This document shows positions 1 through 6,964 of a DNA stretch of 15,314 nt, one piece after another. The notes below the pieces were generated by a model. That model was not told the DNA's origin and ran no database searches. It worked only from the letters and a program-made list of their open reading frames with translations. Both the position numbers and the translations under genes were made by a program. The DNA comes from Marinilabiliales bacterium (GTDB taxonomy: Bacteria > Bacteroidota > Bacteroidia > Bacteroidales > UBA12077). The DNA is taken from the NCBI GenBank assembly GCA_002869305.1, contig PKTC01000437.1, positions 1 to 15,314 on the forward strand, given 5' to 3'. The first letter of the stretch is position 1; the number at the start of each line of letters is the position of its first letter.

Positions 1-677
1 CCAGGATTCTTAAGATCACCTGATAAACCTACTCCTGCGGTCATCCCTGTAAAAGCAGGGAAAATAATGGCAAATACTAAAAAGAAGTTATCCATATTTC
101 GTAATGGACTATCAGTAATTCCAGCAGCAGCAGTTTGAGAATATTCAGTTTTACCGATAAAAAAAAGGACCAGAGAAATGAATAAAATAGCTACAACAAC
201 ATATAATGCTTTAACTCCCATATTTGCACCTTTGCGAAGGATTAGCACAGCCAAGATTCCCATAGCAGGCAGACTAATTGCCTGTCTGGGTAATTCAAAA
301 CCATACCGTCCATAAAACCAATTAAAAAATGGTTCGAAGGCTTCTGTGAAAGCAATTACATAAAAAGCAACACTAATTGCTTGAGATAAAAACAGTGCAA
401 TACCAATGGTTCCGCCAATGTTTAATCCGAAAGAACGTGATATAATAAAATACTCTCCTCCGCCTTCAACTCTCTGATTTGTGGCAATTTCGGATATAGC
501 AAATGAAGTTGGAATAGTAACCAGATGTCCCATTAAAACAATTAATAGAACTCCGGCAAAGCCTAATGTACCCACTGCAAATCCAAAACGCAAGAACAGA
601 ATAGCACCTAGAATGGTTGATATTGCTGTAAAGAAAACGGGAGCTGTCCCAAATCCATTTGCTTTTTTCTCAGTCAT
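1..677 (-). CDS. SLC12-like / APC-superfamily permease, N-terminal part (cut by window edge)
   Basis: This is the first 225 codons of a membrane transporter; the gene continues beyond base 1. It starts at ATG 677..675 and reads MTEKKANGFGTAPVFFTAIS. Visible traits of the cation-chloride cotransporter branch (SLC12) of the APC superfamily are the early GAILFLRFGFAVG helix, the EGGGEYFIISRSFG segment followed by a second Gly-rich helix, and a late AGVGLSGDLKNP segment resembling the SLC12 SGDLK-P motif. Several hydrophobic helices are evident across the fragment. Family members move amino acids or chloride with Na+ or K+ across the inner membrane; the substrate cannot be read here. It is codirectional with rpoD but separated from it by a terminator, so it probably has its own promoter. 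I am confident of the superfamily, less so of the SLC12 assignment. Confidence 0.8.
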   Translation of the reverse strand, partial: MTEKKANGFGTAPVFFTAISTILGAILFLRFGFAVGTLGFAGVLLIVLMGHLVTIPTSFAISEIATNQRVEGGGEYFIISRSFGLNIGGTIGIALFLSQAISVAFYVIAFTEAFEPFFNWFYGRYGFELPRQAISLPAMGILAVLILRKGANMGVKALYVVVAILFISLVLFFIGKTEYSQTAAAGITDSPLRNMDNFFLVFAIIFPAFTGMTAGVGLSGDLKNP

Positions 678-749
678 ATTGCATTATTTTATTCAATAAA
701 TTTACGCAATTAAATAGTTAAAAATTAAAGACACTAAAAATAAATGTAT

Positions 750-777
750 AAAAAAAGCCACTCCCAAGAGCAGCTTT
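750..777 (-). terminator. Rho-independent terminator of rpoD
   Basis: Bases 754..763 pair with 768..777 around a 4-base loop, giving a 10-bp stem, followed on the minus strand by a run of seven U (bases 756 down to 750, partly in the stem). Two of the pairs are G-U wobbles only in the minus-strand transcript and would be mismatches in a plus-strand RNA, so the element is oriented for rpoD. It lies 20 nt past the rpoD stop and separates rpoD from the permease. Confidence 0.85.
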
Positions 778-796
778 CATAGCTAATTTTAATTAA

Positions 797-1657
797 TTAA
801 CCTAAATATTTTTTAAGAAGCTTATTTTTAGATGAATGTCTTAATCTTCGGATGGCTTTTTCTTTGATCTGACGCACTCTTTCTCGAGTTAATCCAAGCT
901 CATATCCAATTTCTTCTAAAGATAAATCTTTGCCTCCTATCCCATAATAATACTTCAATACCATTCTTTCTTTTTCAGGAAGAATGCTCAATGTTCTTTC
1001 AACTTCTTTTGCCAAAGATTCTTCCAATAAACTATTGTCAGCATTTGGAGAATCGGTATTTTCCATTACATCTAATAAACTTCCTTCTTCACCATCTGCA
1101 AATGGAGCATCAACAGAAAGAGGTTTACCTGAAAGTTGTAAGGTGTCTTCAACTTTGTCTTTTGGCAAATCAACAAACTCAGCTAATTCTTCGGCTGTAG
1201 GAGTACGATCGAACTGTTGCTCGAGTGTTGAGTATGCTTTGTGTATTTTGTTTAAAGAACCTACTTTATTTAACGGTAAACGAACCACTCTTGATTGTTC
1301 TGCAATCGCTTGTAAAATAGACTGACGAATCCACCAAACAGCATAAGAAATAAATTTAAACCCTTTCGTTTCATCAAATCTTTCAGCAGCTTTTATTAAA
1401 CCTAGGTTTCCTTCGTTAATCAAATCAGGAAGACTTAAGCCTTGAAACTGGTATTGTTTGGCAACAGAAATAACAAAACGCAAATTTGCTTTTGTTAATC
1501 TTTCTAGAGCTGCTCTGTCGCCTTTTTTAATTCTTTGAGCTAATTCTACTTCTTCTTCAGCAGAAACCATCTCTTCTTTTCCAACATCTTGTAAATATTT
1601 CTCAAGAGATGAACTATCACGGTTAGTAATAGATTTTGTAATTTTTAACTGTCTCAT
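797..1657 (-). CDS. rpoD: Primary sigma factor RpoD/SigA, short Bacteroidetes form
   Basis: The 286-residue protein is the housekeeping sigma factor that directs RNA polymerase to promoters. Region 1.2 lies near residues 14-46. Region 2 is near 50-118, with the RFDETKGFKFISYAVWWIRQ block for -10 recognition and melting. Region 3 is about 128-205, and region 4 about 220-275 ends in the EEIGYELGLTRERVRQIKEK helix-turn-helix. It lacks the acidic region 1.1 and the long non-conserved insert of E. coli sigma70, which is normal for Bacteroidetes primary sigmas and fits the -33/-7 promoter seen at cmk. The start at ATG 1657 is supported by an AGGAGAGG ribosome site 5 nt upstream. It is a single-gene unit with a 259-base leader region and a strong terminator. 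Assignment is essentially certain. Confidence 0.97.
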   Translation of the reverse strand: MRQLKITKSITNRDSSSLEKYLQDVGKEEMVSAEEEVELAQRIKKGDRAALERLTKANLRFVISVAKQYQFQGLSLPDLINEGNLGLIKAAERFDETKGFKFISYAVWWIRQSILQAIAEQSRVVRLPLNKVGSLNKIHKAYSTLEQQFDRTPTAEELAEFVDLPKDKVEDTLQLSGKPLSVDAPFADGEEGSLLDVMENTDSPNADNSLLEESLAKEVERTLSILPEKERMVLKYYYGIGGKDLSLEEIGYELGLTRERVRQIKEKAIRRLRHSSKNKLLKKYLG

Positions 1658-1662
1658 TTCAG

Positions 1663-1670
1663 CCTCTCCT
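1663..1670 (-). promoter_or_regulatory. Shine-Dalgarno site of rpoD (AGGAGAGG)
   Basis: On the minus strand AGGAGAGG ends 5 nt before the rpoD ATG. Most other starts in this window are preceded by A-rich sequence with no such match, as is usual in Bacteroidetes, so this stands out and fixes the start. Confidence 0.6.
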
Positions 1671-1709
1671 TTTCTAAACTATACTATTTTTTATGCGCTA
1701 AATATTGGG

Positions 1710-1729
1710 GATATTATTTAAATAATATC
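1710..1729. repeat. Perfect 20-bp palindrome in the rpoD leader region
   Basis: GATATTATTTAAATAATATC is its own reverse complement over all 20 bases. Its near edge is 52 nt upstream of the rpoD start codon, downstream of the candidate promoter at 1788..1818, so it would lie in the untranslated leader if that promoter is used. It could be a dimeric regulator operator or an AT-only hairpin. No U-tract follows, so it is not an obvious terminator. The match is exact; the function is inference. Confidence 0.5.
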
Positions 1730-1787
1730 TAACAAGGAACTTAATAAAACTACTGTAATTATATACACTTGCCTAACCCAAAACAAA

Positions 1788-1818
1788 CAACTATACGAAA
1801 AATTATGCAAAGAAACAA
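1788..1818 (-). promoter_or_regulatory. Candidate Bacteroidetes-type promoter for rpoD
   Basis: Reading the minus strand, TTG (1818 to 1816) is followed after a 20-nt spacer by TATAGTTG (1795 to 1788). The second element differs from the TAnnTTTG -7 consensus at one position. Transcription would begin near 1781, giving a leader of about 124 nt that includes the 20-bp palindrome. This is the best match I found in the 259-base gap upstream of rpoD, but it is not exact. Confidence 0.35.
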
Positions 1819-1916
1819 TTAATTTTATAGAATAAAAAATATTAAAAGTGTTTATTTGCTTTATTCTCTAACGAATTATAAGTGCAAAATGTTTTAGATA
1901 ATACCATATATTTTAA

Positions 1917-3068
1917 CTAATTCTTTACTTTTCTTGGAATATTCATTGGAAGTCGCGCTAGAAGCTCATAATTCAGCTGATTATTAAAATCTGCAAAAGA
2001 TGCTAATGAAATGTCAAGACCATTCTGTGTGCCTATTAATACAACATCATCTCCAACTTCTATATCAGGAATTGTGGTTACATCAACAATTAACATGTTC
2101 ATATTAACCACGCCTATAACACCTGCTCGTTGTCCACCTACCAAAACTCTACCCTGATTGCTTAATGATAGACTATATCCATGAGAATATCCAACTGGTA
2201 CTATGGCAATGATTTTATCTTCATTAGCTAAATATGCTGTACCATAGCTAACAAATTCGCCAGTTTTAACCTTTTTTAATGACATGACTTTGCTTCGCCA
2301 ACTTATTATACGTATTAAAGGATCTGTTTTGTCCATTTGTTTTGATATGTATTGAATGTAAGTTTCAAGCGTAGGCCAAAAACCATACTGAATAATTCCT
2401 ATTCGAACCATATCCATTCTTGTTCTCGGATAAGACATAGCTGCTGCAGAGCAGGCTGTATGGCGAATCTCAGGGACAACTCCATTATTTACAATCCATT
2501 TGTATAACTGGTTATATTTTTTAAGCTGTTTTTGAATCCTCACATGATTTGCTATACTTTCAGCACCAGCATAGTGAGTGCATAAACCTTTAACTACAAA
2601 TAAATCTTTGTTTTTACTAATAAAATCTACTGCCTTCTTTAGATCTTTTTGAATAAATCCAGTTCGATTCATTCCGGTTTCTACCTCTAAATGTATAATT
2701 GCTTTTTCCTTTAATTTTTTGGCAACTTTGGCAGCTTTCTCGAGATTTAAATATTCAAAAACGTAAAACTGAATTTGATTCTTAATAACCCATTCTAGAT
2801 TTTCATCAGAAACCCATCCCATAATCATTACTTCTGTTTCCGGCTGTTTTACTTTACAAGCTCTTTGCGCCTCATCTGCACTAAAAACTGAAAAATGATT
2901 AATTCCTGCCATTTCTGCAATTGGTACAAATTCTTCAATACCATGTCCATATGCGTTTGCTTTAATAACTGATGAAACTTTAACATCCCTAACAAGATAA
3001 TCTTGAATAAAATTTAAATTATGGATTAATGCTGAACGATCAATTTCAATTACTGAGGTTCCTGTCAT
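1917..3068 (-). CDS. alr: Alanine-racemase-like PLP enzyme (fold-type III), atypical active site
   Basis: The 383-residue protein has the Alr layout: a PLP TIM barrel followed by a beta-domain. Conserved residues are Lys36 in VIKANAYGHG (Schiff base to PLP), Arg135 in TGMNRTG, His165, Ser207 in HTACSAA, Arg222 facing the PLP ring, and Tyr275 in FVSYGTAY, the second catalytic base. Against Geobacillus stearothermophilus Alr, aligned by eye, other positions differ: the carbamylated Lys129 is Glu128, Asp313 is Asn324, Tyr354 is Met375, and the usual GYADG is GYSHG. The family racemises L- and D-alanine for peptidoglycan. These changes could mean another amino-acid substrate. Bacteroidetes usually carry a MurF-Alr fusion for cell-wall D-Ala, so this free-standing copy may be accessory. 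It begins 7 nt after the amidohydrolase stop and is surely cotranscribed with it. The family is certain, the substrate is not. Confidence 0.9.
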   Translation of the reverse strand: MTGTSVIEIDRSALIHNLNFIQDYLVRDVKVSSVIKANAYGHGIEEFVPIAEMAGINHFSVFSADEAQRACKVKQPETEVMIMGWVSDENLEWVIKNQIQFYVFEYLNLEKAAKVAKKLKEKAIIHLEVETGMNRTGFIQKDLKKAVDFISKNKDLFVVKGLCTHYAGAESIANHVRIQKQLKKYNQLYKWIVNNGVVPEIRHTACSAAAMSYPRTRMDMVRIGIIQYGFWPTLETYIQYISKQMDKTDPLIRIISWRSKVMSLKKVKTGEFVSYGTAYLANEDKIIAIVPVGYSHGYSLSLSNQGRVLVGGQRAGVIGVVNMNMLIVDVTTIPDIEVGDDVVLIGTQNGLDISLASFADFNNQLNYELLARLPMNIPRKVKN

Positions 3069-3075
3069 ATCTTGA

Positions 3076-4221
3076 TTATTTTTTTAGAATTTGCTGATAT
3101 ATATGATATAATATTTTTACTCCATTTTCAATGATATCGTCTGGAAAGTCATAATCCGGATTATGTAATTGAGGATAATTTATACCACTTCCCAAACCAA
3201 AAAGTGCGCCTTCGAATTTTTTTGTAAAATGAGCAAAATCTTCGGACCATCGAAATGGATTTTCCAAATATTGCATCTTTATGTTTGCCGATTCAGCAGC
3301 TTTTGCAATACATTGAACCATTGAGGAATTATTTACCGTTGCTGGAAATTCCTCAACATAAGATATATCAATTTTTAAATTGTTTTTAGCGGCATTCTTA
3401 TTAGCTATAGATTCGGAATCTTTGGTAAGTTTTTGCATATCATTATTGGTGTAGGTGCGCAAGGTAGCCATCACTTCGGCATAGCCGGGAGTAGTTCCAA
3501 ATGCAAGCTCTCCTAAACGAGCGTGAATTACGGTTAATAATGTAAAATCGTTGAATATTCCATTATCTGGTAAATCATTCAATTGTTTAATAATATCAGA
3601 CATAGCAACAGCCGGACTATTTCCATTTTCTGGTTCTCCTGCATGCGAAGTTTTTCCAGTTAGTTTAATAATCATCCCTTTTGATGCAGCGGCAAAAGTT
3701 CCATTTCTTAAAATAATCTCACCGTTTGGAAAACCAGGTAAGTTATGCAATGCAAAGGTATAATCAATTTTTATCTTTTTAAATTTTTTGTCATTAACGA
3801 CTCTAAATGCACCTTGTCCATTTTCTTCAGATGGCTGGAAAAACAAAACAACTTGTCCCTTTTTTGGTGGTTTTTTAGAAAACACATCTGCTAATCCTGC
3901 AATAATTGCCATGTGCCCATCGTGCCCACATTTATGAGCTACACCATTTACAGTTGATCTATAATCAAAATCATTTATTTCTTCTATTGGAAGTGCATCT
4001 AAATCGCATCTAAAAAGAACCGATGGGCCTTCTTGTTTTCCCTTGAAAATGCATGCAATTCCATTTCCTCCAATACCACGAATAATTTCTGCTTCCTTGT
4101 AATGAGATAAAAAGTTAGCAATTCTTTCAGCGGTTAGAAACTCATTGTCCGATAGTTCAGGATACTTATGTAGCTCATGTCTTAATTTTATTATTTTTGG
4201 CAGATCGAATAATTGACTCAT
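3076..4221 (-). CDS. M20D-family metallo-amidohydrolase (N-acyl amino acid hydrolase type)
   Basis: The 381-residue protein has the full peptidase M20D pattern: RHELHKYPEL (14-23), RCDLDALPIEE (71-81), HKCGHDGHMA (96-105) with Cys98 and His100 as metal ligands, QPSEENGQGA (129-138) with the catalytic Glu pair, His159 in LHNLPG, a dimerisation lid domain in the middle, and the terminal QLHNPDYDFPDDII, whose His is the last metal ligand. Relatives hydrolyse N-acyl amino acids (hippurate, N-acetyl-diaminopimelate, indole-acetyl amino acids, aminobenzoyl-glutamate), releasing a free L-amino acid. There is no signal peptide, so it is cytoplasmic. It is the first gene of a two-gene unit with the racemase-like gene 7 nt downstream. 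This suggests, as inference, that the released amino acid or its D-form is the racemase substrate. The exact acyl substrate is unknown. Confidence 0.92.
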   Translation of the reverse strand: MSQLFDLPKIIKLRHELHKYPELSDNEFLTAERIANFLSHYKEAEIIRGIGGNGIACIFKGKQEGPSVLFRCDLDALPIEEINDFDYRSTVNGVAHKCGHDGHMAIIAGLADVFSKKPPKKGQVVLFFQPSEENGQGAFRVVNDKKFKKIKIDYTFALHNLPGFPNGEIILRNGTFAAASKGMIIKLTGKTSHAGEPENGNSPAVAMSDIIKQLNDLPDNGIFNDFTLLTVIHARLGELAFGTTPGYAEVMATLRTYTNNDMQKLTKDSESIANKNAAKNNLKIDISYVEEFPATVNNSSMVQCIAKAAESANIKMQYLENPFRWSEDFAHFTKKFEGALFGLGSGINYPQLHNPDYDFPDDIIENGVKILYHIYQQILKK

Positions 4222-4338
4222 AATCTTTGAATGCTTTAATATTTTAATCGGATCAAATGGAGGTTTTAAAACAAAACGAATACTTGTTTATAGAACCATT
4301 TTAAAACTTAGATCTTGCTCCATTTTTATTGAAAGATA

Positions 4339-4346
4339 CAAAGTTA
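4339..4346 (-). promoter_or_regulatory. Candidate -7 element for the amidohydrolase-racemase unit
   Basis: The minus strand reads TAACTTTG, an exact match to the Bacteroidetes -7 consensus TAnnTTTG. The -33 position has only a T-run instead of TTTG. Transcription would start near 4332, about 110 nt before the amidohydrolase ATG. The same octamer recurs upstream of the lipid kinase gene. Confidence 0.35.
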
Positions 4347-4415
4347 ATTTAAAGCATATAGAATTAAAAATTGAAAAAGCTTTATTAAATTCATCTTAAA
4401 AAGTTTTAACTTGCG

Positions 4416-4430
4416 CCCCGGTTTAAGGGG
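4416..4430 (+). promoter_or_regulatory. Small GC hairpin over the possible ribosome site of the EamA gene
   Basis: CCCC (4416..4419) can pair with GGGG (4427..4430) across a 7-base loop in an otherwise very AT-rich leader. The GGGG arm belongs to AAGGGG, the only Shine-Dalgarno-like stretch, 11 nt before the ATG. The stem could mask that site, but at 4 bp it is short and the role is speculative. Confidence 0.25.
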
Positions 4431-4441
4431 AATTTAATAAA

Positions 4442-5365
4442 ATGAAAAAAGGAAACCTAATTGCTTATATTGCTGTTTTCTTAGCTATGCTATTCTGGAG
4501 CTACACCTTTATCTGGTATAAAATTGTTTATGAATTTTATAACCCGATTACGGTTGTTTTTTTCAGGTTAATTATATCATCAATCTTTCTTTTTGTTTTG
4601 ATGTTTCCCCTAAAGAGAATTCAAAAAATTCAAAAAGGTGATTTAAAATATTTTATTTGGGTAGCAGTATTTAATCCATTCTTTTACTTTATAGGTGAAA
4701 GTTATGGAATTAAATATGTTTCCTCCACGTTAGCAGCAGTAATCATTGCAACCATTCCGTTGTTTACATCTTTTACTTCATCATATTTTCTAAAAGAGCG
4801 TATAACAAAAATGAACTCTCTAGGAATAATAGTTTCAATCATTGGTGTTGGCCTTGTTCTTTTAAACAAGCAAGAATCAGCAGAAGCTTCCTTATTCGGA
4901 GTGGTAATGTTATTTGTGGCAGTAGCCGCTGCAATTGGATATACTTTAGTACTAAAAAAACTTACTTCAAAGTATAATTCAATTTCTATTGTAACTTATC
5001 ATAATTTCATTGGCATATTTCTATTTGCACCCTTGTTTTTTATTTTCGATTTTCCAGAATTTAAACAATCCGGTTTCTCAGTAGAGGCATGGATACCTTT
5101 AATGGAATTGGCCATCTTTGGGTCTTCTTTTGCATTTATCTTTTTTACTTTTTCTATACAGAAAATTGGTGTTGGAAAAGCCAACGCTTTTACAAACCTT
5201 ATTCCTGTTATTACAGCTATTATTGCCTATTTTGTATTAGATGAGATATTAAACATTAATAAAATAGCGGGAATATCTTTAGTTATCGGTGGTTTATTCC
5301 TTTCTCAAATAAAAACCCATGGTTTAAGAGGCAAGCTTCGATCTTATATCAGACCCAGTGAATAA
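4442..5365 (+). CDS. DMT-superfamily transporter, EamA (RhaT/YdcZ-like) family
   Basis: The 307-residue inner-membrane protein has two EamA repeats, about residues 9-140 and 152-287, each with five hydrophobic helices, giving the ten-helix topology of the drug/metabolite transporter superfamily. Typical marks are WSYTFIWYKI in helix 1, FFRLIISSIFL in helix 2, the GIKYVSSTLAAVIIATIPLF stretch in repeat 1, and GKANAFTNLIPVITAIIAY with a following DE in repeat 2. Relatives export amino acids or other small metabolites; the substrate cannot be deduced. A short basic tail (residues 291-307) faces the cytoplasm. The stop codon overlaps the next start by one base (TAATG), so the YkgJ-like gene is probably translationally coupled. 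Family certain, cargo unknown. Confidence 0.9.
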   Translation: MKKGNLIAYIAVFLAMLFWSYTFIWYKIVYEFYNPITVVFFRLIISSIFLFVLMFPLKRIQKIQKGDLKYFIWVAVFNPFFYFIGESYGIKYVSSTLAAVIIATIPLFTSFTSSYFLKERITKMNSLGIIVSIIGVGLVLLNKQESAEASLFGVVMLFVAVAAAIGYTLVLKKLTSKYNSISIVTYHNFIGIFLFAPLFFIFDFPEFKQSGFSVEAWIPLMELAIFGSSFAFIFFTFSIQKIGVGKANAFTNLIPVITAIIAYFVLDEILNINKIAGISLVIGGLFLSQIKTHGLRGKLRSYIRPSE

Positions 5366-5874
5366 TGAGCATTCTTGATAAAATAGCATTAGATGAATTA
5401 AAAAATAGGGCTCAGGATATTAAACCTGAAACAAAAGCTTTCTTTTCCAAACTTAAAAGTAGAAAACCTAAAAATCTGGATAAAATCATTCAGGATTTGC
5501 ATTACGAAGTTTTTGAAGAAATCGATTGCTTGGATTGTGCCAATTGTTGCAAATCTATATGTCCTACCTTATACGATAAAGATGTTGATCGCTTAGCTAA
5601 GTTCTTTAAAATTAAACCCTCGCAGTTTGTTGATGAGTATTTATATATCGATGAGGAAGGAGACTATGTTTTCCGAGATACGCCTTGTCCTTTTTTATTA
5701 TCAGATAATTACTGCATGGCATATGAAAGTCGTCCAAAAGCTTGTAGAGAATATCCTCACCTTGATCGAAAAAGGTTTTATCAGATACTAAATCTCACCT
5801 TGAAAAACACTGAAGTTTGCCCAGCCGTTTACGATGCTGTTGAAAAATTAAAAGAAAGAAAGGATGAACTCTAG
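5365..5874 (+). CDS. YkgJ-type cysteine-cluster protein (CxxCxxCC, putative Zn/Fe binding)
   Basis: The 169-residue soluble protein carries the YkgJ signature. Cys55, Cys58, Cys61, Cys62 and Cys66 form the first cluster (CLDCANCCKSIC). The CPFL...C pair (Cys108, Cys117), Cys127 in RPKACREYPH and Cys152 form the second half. This family (PF03692-like) is annotated as zinc- or iron-chelating; its biochemical role is unknown. The first 50 residues are charged and helical, with no signal peptide, so the protein is cytoplasmic. It starts inside the stop of the EamA transporter gene (1-nt overlap) and ends in a CTAG shared with the convergent lipid kinase gene. Coupling to a transporter hints at a shared transcript rather than a known shared function. 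Family assignment is firm. Confidence 0.88.
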   Translation: MSILDKIALDELKNRAQDIKPETKAFFSKLKSRKPKNLDKIIQDLHYEVFEEIDCLDCANCCKSICPTLYDKDVDRLAKFFKIKPSQFVDEYLYIDEEGDYVFRDTPCPFLLSDNYCMAYESRPKACREYPHLDRKRFYQILNLTLKNTEVCPAVYDAVEKLKERKDEL

Positions 5875-6746
5875 TGTGCAAAAACATTAAGACCTTCATG
5901 AATGACTTTGATGTTTAATATTTCACCCATTTCTCCAGGTTCGCCATCATAATGCACTGCATCAGGTGATTTCCTCTTAACTATAATGCTTTTGCATTGA
6001 TATGTTTCCATGTAAATGCTTTTATGAATATTTTTCAGGAAAAGTCTAGCTCCAATTCCTGGTGCAGTTATTAAAGGAAATGATCTCATGATAACAACTT
6101 CGAGTTTTCCATCCTGGATATCAGCTTTAGGCGCTATATGAGCATTATTACCATATTGTGAAGCATTTGCGAATGTTATTAAAAAGGCATCACGCATAAT
6201 GGTGGTTCCGTTCATTGAAATCTCATATCGTTTAGGTTTATACTTTCTAAATGCAGATACAGTTGCTTTCACGTAATTTGAAAATCCTCGCCCTTCCATT
6301 TTATCAAATAAATGACCTATATGTGCATCAAAACCTACACCGGTTGTACAAAAGAATTTTTGATCATTGATCTTACCATAATCAATTCTTTTATGATTTC
6401 CTGATTTTATTAATTTGAGTGCCTTATCTGGTCTTAATGGTATTTTTAGATGACGAGCCAGTCCATTTCCAGATCCGAATGGAATTATACCTAGAATAGC
6501 ATCTGTCTCAACTATAGCAGACGCTACTTCATTCACCGTACCATCACCTCCAACAGCAACAACATGATTATAACCTTTTTTTAAATATTGCTTAGCAATA
6601 TGTGTAGCTTCGCCTGCAAAGCTTGTAAATATAATCTTTGTATTATAAGAATCTTCGTTAAATTTCTCATCAATCAATTTGGTTATAAATTCCTTTGGCT
6701 TATTACCAGAAATTGGATTTACAACAAATAAAAACTTTTCCTTCAT
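5871..6746 (-). CDS. YegS/DagK-like lipid (diacylglycerol) kinase family protein
   Basis: The 291-residue protein has the catalytic domain of the diacylglycerol/sphingosine kinase family: NPISG at residues 10-14, nucleotide-binding GGDGTVNEV (66-74), PFGSGNGLARH (89-99), the FCTTGVGFDAHIG segment (132-143), and DGKLEVV plus HYDGEPGE near the C-terminus, where the Asp and Glu belong to the metal/catalytic network of YegS and DgkB. It should phosphorylate a lipid hydroxyl using ATP at the cytoplasmic face of the membrane. Whether the lipid is diacylglycerol or a sphingoid base, which some Bacteroidetes make, cannot be told. It is monocistronic as far as visible, converges on the YkgJ-like gene with a 4-nt overlap, and diverges from porQ. 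Family certain, lipid substrate unknown. Confidence 0.92.
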   Translation of the reverse strand: MKEKFLFVVNPISGNKPKEFITKLIDEKFNEDSYNTKIIFTSFAGEATHIAKQYLKKGYNHVVAVGGDGTVNEVASAIVETDAILGIIPFGSGNGLARHLKIPLRPDKALKLIKSGNHKRIDYGKINDQKFFCTTGVGFDAHIGHLFDKMEGRGFSNYVKATVSAFRKYKPKRYEISMNGTTIMRDAFLITFANASQYGNNAHIAPKADIQDGKLEVVIMRSFPLITAPGIGARLFLKNIHKSIYMETYQCKSIIVKRKSPDAVHYDGEPGEMGEILNIKVIHEGLNVFAH

Positions 6747-6778
6747 GATCTCTTCTTCCTATTCTTTCTCAAACGCTT

Positions 6779-6786
6779 CAAAGTTA
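6779..6786 (-). promoter_or_regulatory. Candidate -7 element for the lipid kinase gene
   Basis: The minus strand reads TAACTTTG, matching TAnnTTTG exactly and identical to the element upstream of the amidohydrolase. It would give a leader of about 25 nt. No TTTG is present at the -33 distance, only T-rich sequence, so confidence is modest. Confidence 0.35.
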
Positions 6787-6964
6787 ACTTAGATGCATAA
6801 TATAAAAAAATAAAAATCAATGCAAATTAATTCGCTTAATCACAATTTAGTAAAAAGTTTCTTAAACCAAGAAAGTAAAAATAATAAGAAATCAGTTTGT
6901 TCGTTTTAAAACATAATATGGTCAACTTAGGTGGTTCATATTGTAATTTCATTATTTTTACCTC

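Noticed and set aside
481..699. 72-codon plus-strand open frame opposite the permease start
   Set aside because: The minus-strand permease is clearly coding here and the plus-strand product looks like nothing known.
678..749. TAAATTTA upstream of the permease as a -7 element
   Set aside because: The last base does not fit TAnnTTTG and no -33 TTTG is at the right distance.
6747..6964. Promoter for porQ in the divergent gap
   Set aside because: Only matches with mismatches or wrong spacing were found, and one TATTTTTA is too close to the ATG.
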